A DNA stretch of 64,000 nt, from the NCBI GenBank assembly GCA_031538895.1, contig JAVKLU010000043.1:1-64000 (forward strand), written 5' to 3'. The stretch comes from JAVKLU01 sp031538895 (lineage in GTDB: Bacteria; Pseudomonadota; Gammaproteobacteria; Burkholderiales; Burkholderiaceae). Under the pieces are notes generated by a model. The model did no database searches, was not told the DNA's origin, and was given only the letters and a program-made list of their open reading frames with translations. Below are positions 25,333 through 34,721 of the stretch, in pieces; position 1 is the stretch's first letter; each line of letters begins with the position of its first letter. A program made the translations under genes and the position numbers.

Positions 25333-25429
25333 GTTGCGGATAGAAAATCCAATGTAGAAAATCTAAACGCATGATCAGCATGAACAGCATGAACACGATG
25401 ATAACCGAGACTTTGAGCAGGACAGGCCG
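25333..25429. repeat. Direct repeat copy A, upstream of the MmeI-like gene
   Basis: A 97-bp stretch starts GTTGCGGATAGAAAATCCAA and ends GACAGGCCG. Copy B at 26793-26875 shares it except for a 15-bp gap and scattered changes. It ends 24 bp before the MmeI-like start codon, so it is a 5' leader or promoter region on the minus strand. It contains short internal repeats of the type ATGANCAG. Confidence 0.8.
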
Positions 25430-25521
25430 CTACTCTCGTATAGACTGGGGATGCTCGTGCATTTGTTCCCTTGTTCGAGATTAGGCCCCTGATGTGCCAT
25501 CCCCTAAATTTTTGGGGCGAC

Positions 25522-26760
25522 TTAAGGCATTATTTTTAATACCTCGTCTTTAGTGCCTTGCCAAGGCTTGTGCAATACAAGATACGCGACACCACCTATC
25601 ACAAGACCCCAAAAAGCTGCACCAAGACCTAAAAAGGTCATACCGGACGCCGTCACTAGAAAGGTGATTACGCTGGATTCCAAATGCTTTGTCTCTTGAG
25701 CCATTCCAACTAGTCCAGTAGTGATAGCACCGATCAACGCCAGACCGGCCAAGGCCGCAATCAACTCTTTTGGTAACGATGAGAACAGTAGCACTAACGC
25801 GCCACCGAAAGTGCCGATCAGAACATAGATCAATCCACAGGCAATACCAGAGATATATCGCCGGTCGGCTTGCTCGTGTGCTTCACGGCCAGTGCAGATG
25901 GCGGCAGTTATTGCGGCAAGATTGACACCGTGCGATCCAAATGGTGCTAACAGTAAAGACAGTCCGCCGGTAACGGTGACTATGTTTTTTGCGGGCACCG
26001 GATAACCTGAAGTTCGAAGCACTGCCATGCCTGGCACGTACTGCCCTGTTAACGTGACCAATGCCAGCGGCAGGCCAAGACTGAGGATTGCGTGCCATGA
26101 CCACTATGGAGTCACCCATACGGGGCTCACTATTTGTAGACTCACTTGATTAAGTTGAGTCTGACCGGCTGCCACAGCCAATATGATTCCTACCACCATT
26201 ACCGCTGCAATGGCGTAGCGTGGTTTCAGACGACGAAATCCTAGGAATGTTGCTAGCATTGCCAACACCAACCACGGACTGGCTTTGATTGAAGTGAAAA
26301 CTTCGATGCCAAAACGTAACAGGATGCCAACGAGCATTGCTGCCGCGATGCCTTTTGGTATCCGTTCAATCAGCTTATCAAATACCCCAGTAGCGCCGAT
26401 AGCGGTAATGACCAGCGCACTGACAAGATACGCACCAATTGCTTCGTGTAACGACATGCCAGGCAGCATCACCACCAGTAAGGCAGCACCTGGTGTCGAC
26501 CAAGCAGTTATTACGGGAGTTTTCAAGCGCCAACTCAACCATAGGCCGCTTAATCCGCTGCCGATTGAAATAGCCCAAATCCAGGAGGAAATCAGTTCGG
26601 TGCTCAGATTCGCCAGATGTGCCGCTTTGAACACGATTACGAGTGGGCCAGCGTATGAGATGAGCACCGCTAGAAAGCCTGCAACCAAGGCCGAGAGTGA
26701 TGCGTCTTGACGAATTTGCGTCAAGGATGGTATCAAGGATGGCGTTGAAGATGGTGTCAT
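25522..26760 (-). pseudogene. benE: BenE-family benzoate/H+ symporter, interrupted by an amber codon
   Basis: Two halves of a BenE-type transporter lie in the same frame on the minus strand: the N-terminal half (26107-26760, SYAGPLVIVFKAAH, WSTPGAALL) and the C-terminal half (25522-26103, VPGMAVLRTSGYPVPAKNIVT, APFGSHGVNLAAITAAICTG). They are separated only by a TAG at 26104-26106, in SPVWVTP-stop-WSWHAILSLGLPLALVTLTGQ. No base is missing. Together they give about 412 codons, the normal family length, with about 12 membrane segments. One nonsense mutation therefore disables the gene, unless amber readthrough or a sequencing error applies. A copy of a leader repeat also found before the MmeI-like gene lies just upstream. 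Confidence 0.83.
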
Positions 26761-26792
26761 ATGAACACGTTAATCACAAAAAAAATCAAGGA

Positions 26793-26875
26793 GTTGCGGA
26801 TAGAAAATCCAAGCGCATGAGAAGAATGAGCAGGATGAACACGATGATAACCTAGGCTTTGAGCGGGACAGGCCG
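26793..26875. repeat. Direct repeat copy B, upstream of benE
   Basis: An 83-bp stretch starts GTTGCGGATAGAAAATCCAA and ends GACAGGCCG, matching copy A at 25333-25429. It lies 32 bp upstream of the benE start, the same placement as copy A relative to the MmeI-like gene. Confidence 0.8.
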
Positions 26876-26958
26876 TCAGGCGCAACCTGTCGCGCAGCGT
26901 CCGCGTAAACTGGCGGGTTGGGCGTTTTTAGTTGCCGTGCGAACTTGGAGCCTATTTA

Positions 26959-28284
26959 TTATTCTTTAATCACTACCACTTCATTATTTTTTACGACTAA
27001 TTCGGCACTAAAAACATAAGAAACATCCAATCTTTCTTTTGCTGTTTTTTGTATAATCAAATCTCTTCTGAGCACTTTTTTATCAAAAACTTTATTACCA
27101 TTTACGTATATCTTAACGTTTTGATCTAAATCAACAATATTATCATTTAAATATAATTTTAATTCCGTTGCATAATTGCTAAGTATATGAATACTATTGC
27201 CATCACGCACTTCAACATCTATTTTTTTATTTAGATTGTTATAATTTTCACCAACTAAATCAACTTGCCCCACCCCTAACCAATAAAAATATTGTGTAGG
27301 ACCAAAAGAATTTTGCAACCAAATTACTCGTTTAGGATAGGGATTTCGTACTTTATCACGAATAAATTTAATCCCAACATCATCTAAATAATCTATCCAA
27401 TGTGGTTTATCCTCAAATATAGATACCAAATGATCATATCCTCCTAGATTATCATTTGCTTTTAAATCTGCTAATTTTGTTTTCCATTCCCTTGCTAATC
27501 CATTTCGATTAAAAGAATCATCCTGACCGCCCATATTTAATGCAAATGGGATATTACGCAAAGTAATTGGATCAACTTCGCCTGGATGTCCAGCACTCAT
27601 AGAAGCCCCCGCCCAATGATCCGATAATCTAGATGCCAATCTAAACGTGCCATCGCCTCCTGCCGAATATCCCATAATATAAATTTTATTAGGATTAATT
27701 TCTCCAAATAATGTCGCGGCCCTAATAACATCATCTATTAACTTATTCATGGGTTGTTGAAACCACATATTCCATTCATTTACAGGCGCTCTAGGCACTA
27801 TCATTAAGCCTTCAGATAAACTTCCATAACGTACATAGCCCGGATCTCCACCCATCATATAAACTTGATTATTCCATTGTCCATCATTTGTAGAAGCTGG
27901 TGCTCCACCACCACCATGCATAGAAATATATACACTCCAACCGCCAGCAGGTTTGCTTCCCACAGTAAATTTTTTAAATTTCATTGTTTGTCCATCTGCT
28001 GTAAAAAATGGATCTCCAGCAGTTTTATTCCAACCTTCAGATAATCGAGGTTTAATAACATTCATTTCTTGATCATAATAACGAGAGGCTAAGGCATTTG
28101 CATTTATTTTTGTTAAACCTAACTCTTCAGTAATAGGGGGTGAAGTATTAGAACCGTTATTAGCCGGGGGTGAAGTATTAGAAGATGGTGTACTGTTGTT
28201 TGTGGTAGATAGGATGTTATCACCACACCCTATAATGCTTGATGCCAGCAGCAATGAGATAATCAAATTTGTCAGTTTTTTCAT
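26959..28284 (-). CDS. AT-rich lipoprotein esterase/hydrolase (alpha/beta fold)
   Basis: A 441-residue lipoprotein. The ATG at 28284 opens MKKLTNLIISLLLASSIIGC with lipobox SIIGC; a longer upstream frame is not needed. A Ser/Asn/Pro-rich linker with a 30-bp duplication (NTSPPANNG, NTSPP) leads into an alpha/beta-hydrolase domain resembling PHB-depolymerase-type esterases. The nucleophile elbow is GYSAGG, preceded by KIYIMGYS; the likely Asp is in MGGQDDSF and the His in DKPHWIDYL. A C-terminal beta-rich domain (about 330-441) follows. The substrate is unknown. The gene is visibly richer in A and T than its neighbours, which suggests acquisition from elsewhere. Confidence 0.75.
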   Translation of the reverse strand: MKKLTNLIISLLLASSIIGCGDNILSTTNNSTPSSNTSPPANNGSNTSPPITEELGLTKINANALASRYYDQEMNVIKPRLSEGWNKTAGDPFFTADGQTMKFKKFTVGSKPAGGWSVYISMHGGGGAPASTNDGQWNNQVYMMGGDPGYVRYGSLSEGLMIVPRAPVNEWNMWFQQPMNKLIDDVIRAATLFGEINPNKIYIMGYSAGGDGTFRLASRLSDHWAGASMSAGHPGEVDPITLRNIPFALNMGGQDDSFNRNGLAREWKTKLADLKANDNLGGYDHLVSIFEDKPHWIDYLDDVGIKFIRDKVRNPYPKRVIWLQNSFGPTQYFYWLGVGQVDLVGENYNNLNKKIDVEVRDGNSIHILSNYATELKLYLNDNIVDLDQNVKIYVNGNKVFDKKVLRRDLIIQKTAKERLDVSYVFSAELVVKNNEVVVIKE

Positions 28285-28449
28285 CACTGTATCTATCTCC
28301 CTAATAAGCATAAATAGACGCAACAGAGAGAATATAACTGTTGCATCCAAGGTTAATGCACATGGCAAAAACGCCATGTATTCGCTTGCTACCCTGAGCC
28401 AGTCGGCTGTGCCGCCGTCGCGCGCACAACCTCTCCCAGCAGCACGATT

Positions 28450-29790
28450 TTAGTGCATTGCCACCTGATCTAAATCTTCCACGCGCAAACGAACCACTTG
28501 TGCCGACACTGCGGGCAGTGCTTGAATTGCGGCAATTGCGCTATCAATGCGCGCTTCTTGTGCGCCGTGCGTGACGATGATGACATCGGTTCCCGCATTG
28601 CCACCTTGATGCGACGATGTTCTTTGTAACATCGCGTCAATAGAAATCATTTGATCGGCTAATAATTTAGTAATCGCAGCTAACACGCCCGCTTCATCTT
28701 TGACTGGAATACGCAAGTAATAACGGGTGTGAATGTCGCCAATCGGCAGTACCGGAATAGGGTTAAGTGATTCGGCGTGGAAAGCCAAATGCGGCACGTG
28801 ATGCTGCGGATCGGCCAATTCCAAGCGCGCGACATCAACCAAGTCGGCGACGACGGCTGAAGCGGTTTCTTCTGACCCCGCGCCGGCGCCGTAATACGCG
28901 GTGATTCCTGCGGCATCGCTTTTAATCATGATGCCATTCATCGCACCGTTCACATTGGCCAACAAGCAGTTTTCAGGAATTAACGAGGGATGCACGCGCA
29001 GTTCTATGCCCTGTTCGCTGCGGCGGGCAATGCCGATCAACTTAATCCGATAGCCTAATTTTTCTGCGTAAGTAATATCAATTGCTTGTAATTGGGTAAT
29101 GCCCTCGATGTGGGCACGTGAAAACTGAATTGGGATACCAAACGCAATCGCGCTTAATAGCGTGGCTTTGTGGCCCGCGTCTATGCCTTCGATGTCAAAA
29201 GTGGGATCAGCCTCGGCGTAACCCAATAGCTGTGCTTGTTTGAGGGCATCGGTAAAACTGCTGCCATGCTGTTTCATCTGCGTCAAAATAAAGTTGGTGG
29301 TGCCGTTGATGATGCCCGCGACCCATTCAATGCGATTTCCGGCTAAGGCTTCGCGCAAGGCTTTTATGATGGGGATACTGACCGCGACTGCGGCTTCAAA
29401 TGCGACCATGACACCGTGTTGGCGCGCGGCGGCAAAAATTTCGTTGCCGTGTTCGGCCAATAAGGCTTTGTTGGCGGTAATGACGTGTTTGCCTGCGTTT
29501 ATGGCGTCCAATACGGCGAGGCGTGCCGTCGTTGTACCACCCATGACTTCGACCACGACGCTGATGTCATCGGCTTTGGTCACGGCACTTAAATCCTGGG
29601 TCAGCGGAATATCCACGCCCATATTTTGAGTGATCGCGCGCGCTTTATCGAGCGAGCGCACACCAATTCGGGTGATCACAATCGGGCGTCCAATACGCCG
29701 TTCAATTTCATCGCGATTGCGTAACAATACTTTGAGCGTCCCGCTCCCGACAGTGCCTAGGCCTAACAGTCCAACTGAAAGAGGTTTCAT
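28450..29790 (-). CDS. hom: Homoserine dehydrogenase
   Basis: Reduces aspartate semialdehyde to homoserine on the path to threonine and methionine. The 446-residue length is normal for the monofunctional enzyme. The NAD(P)-binding loop GLLGLGTVGSGT is at the start, the catalytic region has AGIINGTTNFILTQM and YAEADPTFDIEGIDAGHKATLL, and a C-terminal ACT domain (about 355-440, YYLRIPVKDEAGVLAAITKLL) should sense threonine. It lies downstream of alaA on the same strand, 49 bp apart, the common betaproteobacterial pairing. Confidence 0.96.
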   Translation of the reverse strand: MKPLSVGLLGLGTVGSGTLKVLLRNRDEIERRIGRPIVITRIGVRSLDKARAITQNMGVDIPLTQDLSAVTKADDISVVVEVMGGTTTARLAVLDAINAGKHVITANKALLAEHGNEIFAAARQHGVMVAFEAAVAVSIPIIKALREALAGNRIEWVAGIINGTTNFILTQMKQHGSSFTDALKQAQLLGYAEADPTFDIEGIDAGHKATLLSAIAFGIPIQFSRAHIEGITQLQAIDITYAEKLGYRIKLIGIARRSEQGIELRVHPSLIPENCLLANVNGAMNGIMIKSDAAGITAYYGAGAGSEETASAVVADLVDVARLELADPQHHVPHLAFHAESLNPIPVLPIGDIHTRYYLRIPVKDEAGVLAAITKLLADQMISIDAMLQRTSSHQGGNAGTDVIIVTHGAQEARIDSAIAAIQALPAVSAQVVRLRVEDLDQVAMH

Positions 29791-29839
29791 AAAAAAAAAT
29801 CAAAGGTCAATAAAAAGCTGATGCAATAAAGATGCCGAA

Positions 29840-31060
29840 TTACGCTTGTCGAATCCGTGCCAAATAACGCGCGATGCGATTGATCGCATCGACCAAATCA
29901 TCGGTATTGCATAAAAAAACCAGACGGAAATGCGCATGATCAATCCAATTGAATCCGGTTCCTTGAACGATCAATAATTTTTCTTGGGCCAGTAATTCAT
30001 AGGCAAATTGTTGATCGTCTTGGATGGGATACATTTTGGGATCCAAGCGCGGAAACATATACAGCGCGGCTTTTGGCTTGACACAAGTCACACCAGGAAT
30101 CGCCGTGAGAAGCTCGTAAGCCAAATCGCGTTGTCGGCACAAGCGTCCAGTCGGTGAAATTAAATCATTGATACTTTGATAACCGCCCAGTGCCGTTTGA
30201 ATCGCCAATTGCCCCATCACATTAGGACACAAGCGCATTGATGAGAGCATCGTCAGGCCTTCCAAATAATCGCGCGCTTTGTTTTTAGCGCCCGATACGA
30301 TCATCCATGCGGAGCGAAAACCACAGGCGCGGTAATTTTTGGAAAGGCCATTCATGCTGACAAATAACACATCATCGGCCAAGGACGCAATCGCCGTGTG
30401 CGTATTGCCGTCGTATACAGTTTTGTCATAGACCTCGTCGGCCATGATGATTAAATTATTCGCGCGCGCAATTTCAACCAGTCCCAACAGCGTTTTTAGG
30501 GGATATAAAGCGCCGGTGGGATTGTTGGGATTGATGACTACCAGGGCGCGGGTACGCGGTGTGACTTTGGCGCGAATATCATCCAAATCAGGTAGCCAAT
30601 CATTACTTTCATCACAAGCGTAATGCCGCGCAGTGCCGCCCGCTAAATTCGTCGCCGCAGTCCACAGCGGATAGTCAGGCGCGGGAATGAGAATTTCATC
30701 ACCGGGGTTAAGCAAGGCCATGGTGGCGGTATGAATCAATTCAGATACGCCGTTACCGAGATAAATATCCTCGACATCGACGCCCGCAATTTTCTTTTCT
30801 TGGGCGTAGTGCATGACGGCTTTACGCGCGGCAAACAAACCTTTGGAGTCCGAATAACCGGATGCTTGGTTGATGTTGCGCATCACATCTTGCACGATTT
30901 CTTCGGGAGGTTCAAAACCAAACGCCGCCAAATTGCCGATATTTAATTTCAAAATTCGCTGCCCGTCTTCTTCCATGCGTTTGGCTTGGGAGACGACTGG
31001 ACCGCGAATGTCATAACAGACATTGGCCAATTTTTGTGATTTTTCAATAGTGAAAGTCAT
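29840..31060 (-). CDS. alaA: Alanine-forming PLP aminotransferase
   Basis: A fold-type I aminotransferase of 406 residues close to AlaA (glutamate-pyruvate transaminase). It has KLNIGNLAAFGFEPPEEI at the start, the substrate region PAPDYPLWTAAT, the PLP-binding VINPNNPTGALY, ADEVYDKTVYDG, and the Schiff-base Lys in SMNGLSKNYRACGFRSAWM. The C-terminal Arg lies in HFRLVFLCN. It is adjacent to hom, and divergent from the Mth938-domain gene across 135 bp. Confidence 0.92.
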   Translation of the reverse strand: MTFTIEKSQKLANVCYDIRGPVVSQAKRMEEDGQRILKLNIGNLAAFGFEPPEEIVQDVMRNINQASGYSDSKGLFAARKAVMHYAQEKKIAGVDVEDIYLGNGVSELIHTATMALLNPGDEILIPAPDYPLWTAATNLAGGTARHYACDESNDWLPDLDDIRAKVTPRTRALVVINPNNPTGALYPLKTLLGLVEIARANNLIIMADEVYDKTVYDGNTHTAIASLADDVLFVSMNGLSKNYRACGFRSAWMIVSGAKNKARDYLEGLTMLSSMRLCPNVMGQLAIQTALGGYQSINDLISPTGRLCRQRDLAYELLTAIPGVTCVKPKAALYMFPRLDPKMYPIQDDQQFAYELLAQEKLLIVQGTGFNWIDHAHFRLVFLCNTDDLVDAINRIARYLARIRQA

Positions 31061-31195
31061 AGCAATTTTTAGAATACAAAACCCCGATTGTGCATGAGAA
31101 GGACCGAGATAATGTAAGTCGCTTTATTTGCGTTAGCATCGCAGGCCTTTTTTTAATCGATAAGCTCATCCCATTCTCTTACCTTATTACCTTTT

Positions 31196-31561
31196 ATGTC
31201 TCTTGAACTGAATCAACACAGTGGTTATATCGTGCAAGCCTATGATGAACAGACCGTGACGATCATGATGCAGGTGTACAGCAATAGTATGATGGTCATG
31301 CCCGATCGTGCACCAGAGCCTTGGCCAGTCACCAGTTTTCAGCACATTGATGCGACGCATTTGGCAATATTGTTGCGTTGGTCACCTGAATTAATTTTGT
31401 TGGGTTGCGGCGTGATACATGCGTTTTTGCCCGCGTCTTTGATGAAAGTCTGTTGGCAAGCCAAAGTTGCGTGCGACGTGATGAGCAATGCCAGCGCCTG
31501 CCGTACTTACAACGTGCTCGCCAGTGAAGGGCGTCAAGTCGTTTTAGCACTGGTTTTGTAA
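31196..31561 (+). CDS. Mth938-like (DUF498) domain protein
   Basis: A small protein of 121 residues that spans the whole Mth938-like domain, with ELILLGCGVIHAFLP and VLASEGRQVVLALVL as the conserved core. The fold is known but no function is established. In betaproteobacteria it usually precedes alaA, hom and thrC in one direction; here it is divergent from alaA and is followed by thrC. Confidence 0.87.
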   Translation: MSLELNQHSGYIVQAYDEQTVTIMMQVYSNSMMVMPDRAPEPWPVTSFQHIDATHLAILLRWSPELILLGCGVIHAFLPASLMKVCWQAKVACDVMSNASACRTYNVLASEGRQVVLALVL

Positions 31562-31593
31562 ACATTCATTTTTAATTTTTGATTGATTTTTGT

Positions 31594-33042
31594 ATGCATT
31601 ATTTTTCGACTCGCGGAAATTCACCGCCTCAAACTTTCACGCAAATCGTTTTGTCTGGTTTGGCCCCTGATGGCGGTTTGTATTTGCCCCAAAGCTATCC
31701 TCAAATTGATTCGGCAACTTTGAGTCAATGGCAAAATTTGTCGTATGCCGAACTGGCGTTTGAAATCATGCGCTTGTTCGCGGACGATATTCCTGAAGCG
31801 GATTTGCGCGCTTTAGTGAATCAAACCTATAACGCCCAAGTATTTTGCAACGCCCCAACTGATACGGCGCAGATCACTCCCGTGCGGCATTTAGGACGTG
31901 AGGCACAGTCCGATATTTATTTATTGGAATTGTCCAATGGCCCGACTTTGGCGTTTAAAGATATTGCCTTGCAGTTTTTAGGACGTTTGTTTGAATATGT
32001 TTTAGAACGCAATCACCAACAGTTAAATATTTTGGGCGCCACTTCGGGTGATACCGGTAGCGCGGCGGAATATGCGGTGCGTGGTAAAAAAAATATTCGT
32101 ATTTTTATGCTGTCTCCACATCAAAAAATGAGCCCCTTTCAAGCGGCGCAAATGTTCAGCTTGCAAGATGACAATGTGTTTAATTGGACCGTGCCGGGAT
32201 TTTTTGACGACTGCCAAAACTTGGTCAAAGCGGTATCCAATGATTTACAGTTTAAAGAGCAACATGCGATTGGTACGGTAAATTCAATTAACTGGGCGCG
32301 CGTGTTGGCCCAAGTGGTGTATTACTTTTATGCCTATTTGCGTGTTGCGCAAAAAATCGGAGCACCGGTTTCGTTTGCCGTGCCTTCAGGCAACTTTGGC
32401 AATATTTGCGCCGGACATATTGCGCGCATGATGGGCTTGCCGATTGCGCAATTGGTCTTGGCAAGCAATGAAAATAATGTATTGGATGAATTTTTTCGTA
32501 CTGGGGTGTACCGCGTTCGTGCCCAAGCGCAAGAGACTTCCAGCCCATCGATGGATATTTCCAAGGCGTCTAACTTTGAACGTTTTGTGTTTGATTTGTT
32601 AGGTCGTGATGGAGAACGCTTGCGTAATTTGTTTACCAAAGTCGATCAACAAGGCGAGTTTGATTTATCAGGTGGCGCAAAAAGCGACGGCACAGAGTTT
32701 GCCAAAGTCGCGCAATACGGATTTGTCAGTGGCCATTCCACACATGCTGATCGCATTGCGACAATTAAAGACGCCTATGCCCAATATCAACGTGTGCTCG
32801 ATCCGCACACGGCGGATGCTTTAAAAGTCGCGCGGAATTATTTGCAAGCGGATGTGCCGATGATTGTTTTAGAAACCGCACGACCGGCAAAATTTAATGC
32901 CGCCATACGCGAAGCCTTGAACATCGAGGCGCCGCGTCCGGACGCCTTTATCGGGATTGAAAACTTGCCGCAACGTTCAAGCTTACTGAACAACGACATT
33001 GCTCAATTAAAAGCCGCGATTCAGAAAGTGGTTAAACCCTAA
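31594..33042 (+). CDS. thrC: Threonine synthase
   Basis: Converts O-phosphohomoserine to threonine with PLP. It has 482 residues, of the long proteobacterial type. The N-terminal MHYFSTRGNSPPQTFTQI and APDGGLYLPQ are typical; the PLP Lys lies in NGPTLAFKDIALQFLG and the phosphate-binding loop in GATSGDTGSAAEYAV. I chose the ATG at 31594, which matches the family start. It ends at the very base before crcB begins. Confidence 0.96.
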   Translation: MHYFSTRGNSPPQTFTQIVLSGLAPDGGLYLPQSYPQIDSATLSQWQNLSYAELAFEIMRLFADDIPEADLRALVNQTYNAQVFCNAPTDTAQITPVRHLGREAQSDIYLLELSNGPTLAFKDIALQFLGRLFEYVLERNHQQLNILGATSGDTGSAAEYAVRGKKNIRIFMLSPHQKMSPFQAAQMFSLQDDNVFNWTVPGFFDDCQNLVKAVSNDLQFKEQHAIGTVNSINWARVLAQVVYYFYAYLRVAQKIGAPVSFAVPSGNFGNICAGHIARMMGLPIAQLVLASNENNVLDEFFRTGVYRVRAQAQETSSPSMDISKASNFERFVFDLLGRDGERLRNLFTKVDQQGEFDLSGGAKSDGTEFAKVAQYGFVSGHSTHADRIATIKDAYAQYQRVLDPHTADALKVARNYLQADVPMIVLETARPAKFNAAIREALNIEAPRPDAFIGIENLPQRSSLLNNDIAQLKAAIQKVVKP

Positions 33043-33414
33043 ATGAATACCCTTGCCGTCATTTTGGGCGCGGTTTTGGGTGCGTTATTACGTTGGCGTT
33101 TAAGTGTGTGGTTAAACGCAACTGACGCGGTGATGAATTGGGGCACCTTATTGGTCAACGTTAGCGGCAGTGCGTTTGCGGGGGTAGTTTTGGCCTGGCA
33201 CAGCGTACACACCTTGCCGTCTGTTTTGTGGTTGCTGATCGTGGTTGGATTTTTGGGTGGCTTCACGACTTTTTCAGCGTACTCGATTGAGTTTGTGCAG
33301 TTGTTGCTAAAAGGATCGTGGCAATGGGCAATTTTGCATGTCTTGATACATGTGCTGTTGTCTTTACTGGCAGTCAGCGCCAGTTATTTGATGACGCTCA
33401 AACTGCTGTCGTAA
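33043..33414 (+). CDS. crcB: Fluoride ion channel CrcB/FluC
   Basis: A 123-residue membrane protein with four hydrophobic helices that exports fluoride as a dual-topology dimer. The signature GTLLVNVSGSAFAGVVL and GFLGGFTTFSAYSIE, with the Phe box and Na+-site Gly/Thr, are intact. It abuts thrC directly. I see no fluoride riboswitch before it. Confidence 0.93.
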   Translation: MNTLAVILGAVLGALLRWRLSVWLNATDAVMNWGTLLVNVSGSAFAGVVLAWHSVHTLPSVLWLLIVVGFLGGFTTFSAYSIEFVQLLLKGSWQWAILHVLIHVLLSLLAVSASYLMTLKLLS

Positions 33415-33472
33415 TCAAGCGATGCGGACACCAGTATTTCACTTAGAGCCTATTTTTTGAAATGATATTTTT

Positions 33473-34330
33473 ATGACCCACGAATATATTTTGCTGTTGT
33501 CTTGCCCTGATCGCAAAGGGATTGTGCATGCGGTATCTGGTTTTTTAGTCGAGCATGACAGCAATATTATTGATTCGGCGCAGTTTGGCGATTCTGATGC
33601 GGCGACGTTTTTTATGAGGATACAGTTTTCCAGTGTGGAAACCTTGATCCAGTTGCAGCAAGGCTTTGAATCGGTCTCGGACAAATTTTCCATGCAATGG
33701 CAAATTTATGCCAAAGAATCGCGCTCAAAAGTGATTTTGTTGGTTTCAAAAATGGGGCACTGTTTGAACGATTTATTGTTTCGCATCAATAGTGGCTTAT
33801 TGTCCGCAGACATCGCGGCGGTGATTTCTAATCATTCTGACCATCGCGCCTTGGTAGAACGTTACGGCATTCCGTATTTTTGTTTTCCCTTGGCGTCAGG
33901 TAGTTCGTTTCAAGAGAAAGCCGCACAGGAACAAAAAATACGCGAGGTGATTGATCAGCATCAGGCGGACATAGTCATTTTGGCGCGTTATATGCAAATT
34001 TTTTCACCGCAGTTATGCCATTATTTGCACGGTCGCGCGATCAATATCCACCATTCGTTTTTACCCAGCTTTAAAGGCGCCCGCCCGTATACCCAGGCCT
34101 ATCAGCGCGGGGTCAAACTGATCGGCGCAACGGCGCATTTTGTGACGACTGATTTGGATGAAGGCCCCATCATTGAACAAGATGTGGCGCGAGTCGATCA
34201 TTCTTGTCCGCCGGAACAACTGGCGGCGATCGGTCAAGACGTCGAGTCCTTGGTTCTGTCGCGAGCGGTGCAATGGTTTACCCAACACCGCATTATTTTG
34301 AATGGCACAAAAACGGTGGTGTTTCGGTGA
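33473..34330 (+). CDS. purU: Formyltetrahydrofolate deformylase
   Basis: Hydrolyses 10-formyl-THF to formate and THF, balancing one-carbon units for purine synthesis. It has 285 residues. An N-terminal ACT domain (YILLLSCPDRKGIVHAVSGFL) precedes the formyltransferase fold. The catalytic block INIHHSFLPSFKGARPYTQA, with His, and GATAHFVTTDLDEGPII, with Asp, are intact. Its stop codon directly abuts the stop of the convergent fdx gene. Confidence 0.95.
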   Translation: MTHEYILLLSCPDRKGIVHAVSGFLVEHDSNIIDSAQFGDSDAATFFMRIQFSSVETLIQLQQGFESVSDKFSMQWQIYAKESRSKVILLVSKMGHCLNDLLFRINSGLLSADIAAVISNHSDHRALVERYGIPYFCFPLASGSSFQEKAAQEQKIREVIDQHQADIVILARYMQIFSPQLCHYLHGRAINIHHSFLPSFKGARPYTQAYQRGVKLIGATAHFVTTDLDEGPIIEQDVARVDHSCPPEQLAAIGQDVESLVLSRAVQWFTQHRIILNGTKTVVFR

Positions 34331-34666
34331 TTACCCTTCACGCGCGTGATTGATGGTGTATTTGGGTAATTCGACGACTAAATCAGTATCGGTGACCAGC
34401 GCTTGGCACGACAAACGTGAACTGGCGTCCAGCCCCCAGGCTTTATCAAGCATGTCGTCCTCTAATTCATCGGCGCTGACGAGACTTTGACCGCCTTCGC
34501 GTACCCACACGTGGCAGGTCGTGCAGGCACATGATTTTTCGCAAGCGTGTTCAATTTCAATGTCTGCCGCTAATAAAGCATCGCAAATACTGACGCCGGT
34601 CGCGACATCTAACACCGCACCATCAGGAACCAGGCTAGGGTGGGGTAAGACAATAATTTGTGGCAT
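34331..34666 (-). CDS. fdx: ISC-type [2Fe-2S] ferredoxin
   Basis: An electron carrier for iron-sulphur cluster assembly, 111 residues. The four cluster Cys are in HACEKSCACTTCHVWV (C-x5-C-x2-C) and RLSCQA. DELEDDMLDKAWGLDASSRLSCQ is diagnostic of the adrenodoxin-like Isc ferredoxins. The rest of the isc operon is not in the window. Confidence 0.95.
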   Translation of the reverse strand: MPQIIVLPHPSLVPDGAVLDVATGVSICDALLAADIEIEHACEKSCACTTCHVWVREGGQSLVSADELEDDMLDKAWGLDASSRLSCQALVTDTDLVVELPKYTINHAREG

Positions 34667-34721
34667 GGGGTTAATGTTAAAGGCTAAGGTGTGAAAAACT
34701 AAGGGTTAAGCAAGATAAGGA

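Noticed and set aside
28361..28378. CATGGC-AAAAAC-GCCATG hairpin as the hom terminator
   Set aside because: No T-run follows on the strand of transcription.
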